A DNA stretch of 22,741 bases from Methanimicrococcus sp034006575. Lineage in GTDB: Archaea > Halobacteriota > Methanosarcinia > Methanosarcinales > Methanosarcinaceae. Of the stretch, positions 21,931 to 22,741 are shown piece by piece. The position numbers and the translations under genes are program-made. The first letter of the stretch is position 1. Each line of letters starts with the position of its first letter. The stretch covers positions 1 through 22,741 of the forward strand of contig JAVESN010000017.1 of NCBI GenBank assembly GCA_034006575.1. The letters run 5' to 3'. Below the pieces are notes generated by a model. It saw nothing but the letters and a program-made list of their open reading frames with translations, ran no database searches and was not told where the DNA came from.

Positions 21931-22741
21931 ATTTTGTGAACGAATCATAGCCGTTTTTTAATAACGGTTGCCGTTTTTGCCCATATCCTGTATGTCTTAA
22001 AATGACGTTTTCTTTTTCGGCAATTGCCTTTCCGATAACTGTGAACTTGCAAGGAAATCTTCCGGATTTCCCGGAAGAAGGAAGAACATTAAAACAGTTG
22101 GCAAAGTTTTGATTGAAGTGTGAAAACTGATCTTCAATCAAAGAAAGCTTATCGGGTGAAATTGTAAACAGCAATTCGAAATCGCCGCCGGTATAAAGCG
22201 CTTCATTAACAAGCGCAGCATACGCTTTCTCACAAATTCGCCCTTGATTTTGTTTTTGTTCTTGCTCTTGGTTTTGTTCTTGAGTTCGTTTTTTATTTTG
22301 TTCTTGGTTATCGACATCATTTTCGTTTTTCAAATAAGATGAAATGATTTCCAAAGCCTCGCCGTCTAACGGCAAGTTTTGTTCATCAATTTCAAAAAAG
22401 ACGCCCGAAAGCGTCGATAATTCGTAGATGGAAGAAGCCAGACCGTCACTCGTGTCAATCATTGAATTGACGGCACCGCTTTCAGCCAGCATTTTTCCTT
22501 CAAAAATACGCGGGAACGGTTCCGTCAGATTTTTTAAAAAAGATTCGGAAGCGTTTGCTTGAATTTGGTTGAGTAAAACGGCAAGCGCAACGCCGGCGGA
22601 TCCGACGTTTCCGGTCACGCAAAGGAGGTCGCCGGGTTTGGCGTTTTTGCGCAAAATCAATTCTTTGTTGTTTGAAAGACCGACGACCGTTCCGGTAACC
22701 GTCAATTCTTCGCAATATTCCGTGTCGCCGCCGATGACTTC
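21917..22741 (-). CDS. thiL: Thiamine-monophosphate kinase ThiL (partial, 5' end outside window)
   Basis: ThiL phosphorylates thiamine monophosphate to thiamine diphosphate. About 274 residues are present and the frame stays open to the window edge, so the N-terminus is missing. Visible family features are IGGDTE at the left, LTVTGTVVG, GDLLCVTGNVGSAGVALAVLL, MIDTSDGLASSIYEL and GGDFELLFTI, where many ThiL proteins read GGEDYELL. Between the sequence SSYLKNEND and AYAALVNEALYTGGDFELL there is a Gln/Asn/Glu/Lys-rich insert of about 35 residues (EQNQEQEQKQNQ). It is a low-complexity expansion, probably a surface loop, and it does not remove a known catalytic residue. The last codons overlap the TATA box of the downstream S-layer gene. 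Confidence 0.9.
   Translation of the reverse strand, partial: EVIGGDTEYCEELTVTGTVVGLSNNKELILRKNAKPGDLLCVTGNVGSAGVALAVLLNQIQANASESFLKNLTEPFPRIFEGKMLAESGAVNSMIDTSDGLASSIYELSTLSGVFFEIDEQNLPLDGEALEIISSYLKNENDVDNQEQNKKRTQEQNQEQEQKQNQGRICEKAYAALVNEALYTGGDFELLFTISPDKLSLIEDQFSHFNQNFANCFNVLPSSGKSGRFPCKFTVIGKAIAEKENVILRHTGYGQKRQPLLKNGYDSFTKLYMI

Overview
The window looks like chromosomal DNA of a methanogenic archaeon of the order Methanosarcinales. The grounds are a large surface protein with two Methanosarcinales-type S-layer (DUF1608) repeats, a DUF1699 protein, a Sec61-beta translocon subunit, RadB, an archaeal RecJ-like DHH nuclease, and archaeal promoters: TATA boxes about 25 bp before starts, with some apparently leaderless genes. 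AT-rich spacers full of short tandem repeats and a GLUG-type surface protein make a host-associated Methanimicrococcus-like genome my best guess; this is inference, not something the sequence proves.

Layout. 1-2042: hisB and hisF, two histidine biosynthesis genes on the + strand, each with its own promoter, separated by repeat-rich spacers. 2081-3025 (-): secreted, membrane-anchored GLUG-type protein. 3405-5884: DHH/RecJ-like nuclease (+), small TM2-like membrane protein (-) and RadB (+), the last two divergent. 6139-7170: MtnA of methionine salvage. 7171-8351: gene-free spacer with a family of dispersed and tandem repeats and a strong hairpin. 8352-9210: HAD 5'-nucleotidase and Sec61-beta, separated by a 28-bp minisatellite. 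9339-16895: all minus strand. A NitT/TauT-type ABC transporter is split here: lipoprotein at 15903-16895, permease and ATPase at 9339-10901, and between them a PD-(D/E)XK nuclease, a DUF1699 protein and a 1,039-residue U32 protein. 17266-17784 (+): HTH regulator divergent from the lipoprotein gene. 17971-21819 (-): giant S-layer protein. 21917 to the end (-): thiL, cut by the window edge.

How the genes relate. hisB/hisF serve histidine synthesis, mtnA sulfur salvage and thiL thiamine diphosphate synthesis. The RecJ-like protein, RadB and the Hjc-like nuclease are DNA recombination/repair factors at separate loci. The ABC lipoprotein, permease and ATPase should form one importer, although hairpins and internal promoters indicate separate transcription; the divergent HTH protein is a candidate local regulator. 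The S-layer and GLUG proteins are cell-surface components exported through the Sec translocon, one subunit of which is encoded here.

The most unusual feature is not a single gene but the spacers: almost every one carries its own private short tandem repeat (12, 17, 18, 25, 28 bp), and the 1.2-kb spacer at 7171-8351 carries a four-copy element of about 65 bp plus a duplicated unit of about 190 bp with stem-loop potential. Similar low-complexity expansions sit inside two enzymes (U32 protein and ThiL). I found no CRISPR array, tRNA, rRNA or transposase gene, and no clear previously undescribed multi-gene system.
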